A DNA stretch of 64,000 nt from Nitzschia sp. pyKryTriq1 (Eukaryota; Bacillariophyta; Bacillariophyceae; Bacillariales; Bacillariaceae): positions 662,501 through 726,500 of the forward strand of contig OY101126.1 in the NCBI GenBank assembly GCA_956465555.1. Reading direction: 5' to 3'. A program made the position numbers and the translations under genes. The notes beneath the pieces are model-generated. The model worked only from the letters and a program-made list of their open reading frames with translations. It searched no databases and was not told the origin of the DNA. Shown in pieces: positions 63,686 through 64,000 of this stretch (the stretch's first letter is position 1; each line of letters opens with the position of its first letter).

Positions 63686-64000
63686 GGCGGTGGCGTTATG
63701 TTGACAGAGACGGTTCTCTTCACTAGAGAGATAGGAGTAGCGATAGATGAAGATATCAAGATTGCCGTTGTGAAATTTATGAGAGGTTCAAAATACCTGT
63801 ACAAGGACTGTATCGGTATGTACCGGGTACCGGTACTCTGCTGTAGTAGAGAGTTGGAAGAGATAATGAAAAAAATGCGTTCATGCCGCTCAAATAAATA
63901 AAATGGGGGCGCTGGTGAAAATTCCGTGCTGCTGCACGGCAACTTGATTTCCGCGCGTGAGCGCGGAAAAAAATATTTAGGCTCATAACCTATTGAAATT
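63686..64000. other. Window end: upstream region of the SDR gene
   Basis: It contains a GTACCGGGTACCGGTAC palindrome cluster at about 63814-63838. No gene was recognised. Confidence 0.5.

Overview
The window is nuclear DNA of a photosynthetic stramenopile, most likely a pennate diatom. Several genes carry short spliceosomal introns (about 70-220 bp, GT-AG). The MEP-pathway enzyme IspD begins with a secretory-type leader ending in an AFF-like motif, which is how diatoms address proteins to a complex plastid. There is a giant secreted protein built from Pro-Thr arrays of a kind common in diatoms. Retroelement remnants of the Ty1/copia type are present, and intergenic DNA is studded with GTAC/ACCGGT palindromes. 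No operon-like organisation, rRNA, tRNA or CRISPR was found. The species cannot be named from the sequence alone.

Layout. 1-6 kb: 3'-truncated PGM1-type ATP-grasp ligase (-), a doubtful small spliced gene, plastid IspD (+), double-MYND protein (-). 6-16 kb: small membrane protein (-), AzgA-type purine permease (+), two-domain glyoxalase/VOC membrane protein (-), Golgi-type sulfotransferase (+), three-exon long-chain acyl-CoA synthetase (-). 16-22.5 kb: a tyrosine-recombinase remnant inside a perfect 123-bp inverted repeat, a proteasome alpha-like protein with a signal anchor (+), the ribosome-biogenesis AAA ATPase NVL/Rix7 (-), and MBF1 (+). 22.5-28.4 kb: copia-type fossils around an FCP1-family phosphatase (+), and a small ERF4/golgin-A7-like protein (+). 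28.7-34.2 kb: one 1848-residue secreted Pro-Thr repeat protein (-). 35-46 kb: gag-like fossil, CXXC/AT-hook chromatin protein (+), CSRNP-like nuclear protein (+), DBP7/DDX31 RNA helicase (+). 46-57 kb: membrane protein (-), two-exon acidic protein (+), three-exon membrane-anchored protein kinase (+), type II glycosyltransferase-like protein (+), PDZ membrane protein (-). 57-64 kb: ABHD11-like hydrolase (+), LYR protein (+), broken aldo/keto reductase (-), GT25-like glycosyltransferase (+), SDR-family dehydrogenase (-).

The genes do not form one pathway. Loose themes are ribosome biogenesis (NVL, DBP7), nuclear regulation (MBF1, CXXC protein, CSRNP-like protein, MYND protein), the secretory pathway and cell surface (sulfotransferase, two glycosyltransferase-like proteins, Pro-Thr protein) and lipid or plastid metabolism (LACS, IspD). 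Many neighbours are tail-to-tail with 50-290 bp between stop codons.

The items most worth a second look are the signal-bearing proteasome alpha-like subunit, the perfect inverted repeat holding a recombinase tail, the aldo/keto reductase whose catalytic tyrosine codon is a stop, the kinase with altered catalytic motifs, an exon segment repeated inside an adjacent intron, and the palindromic GTAC tracts.
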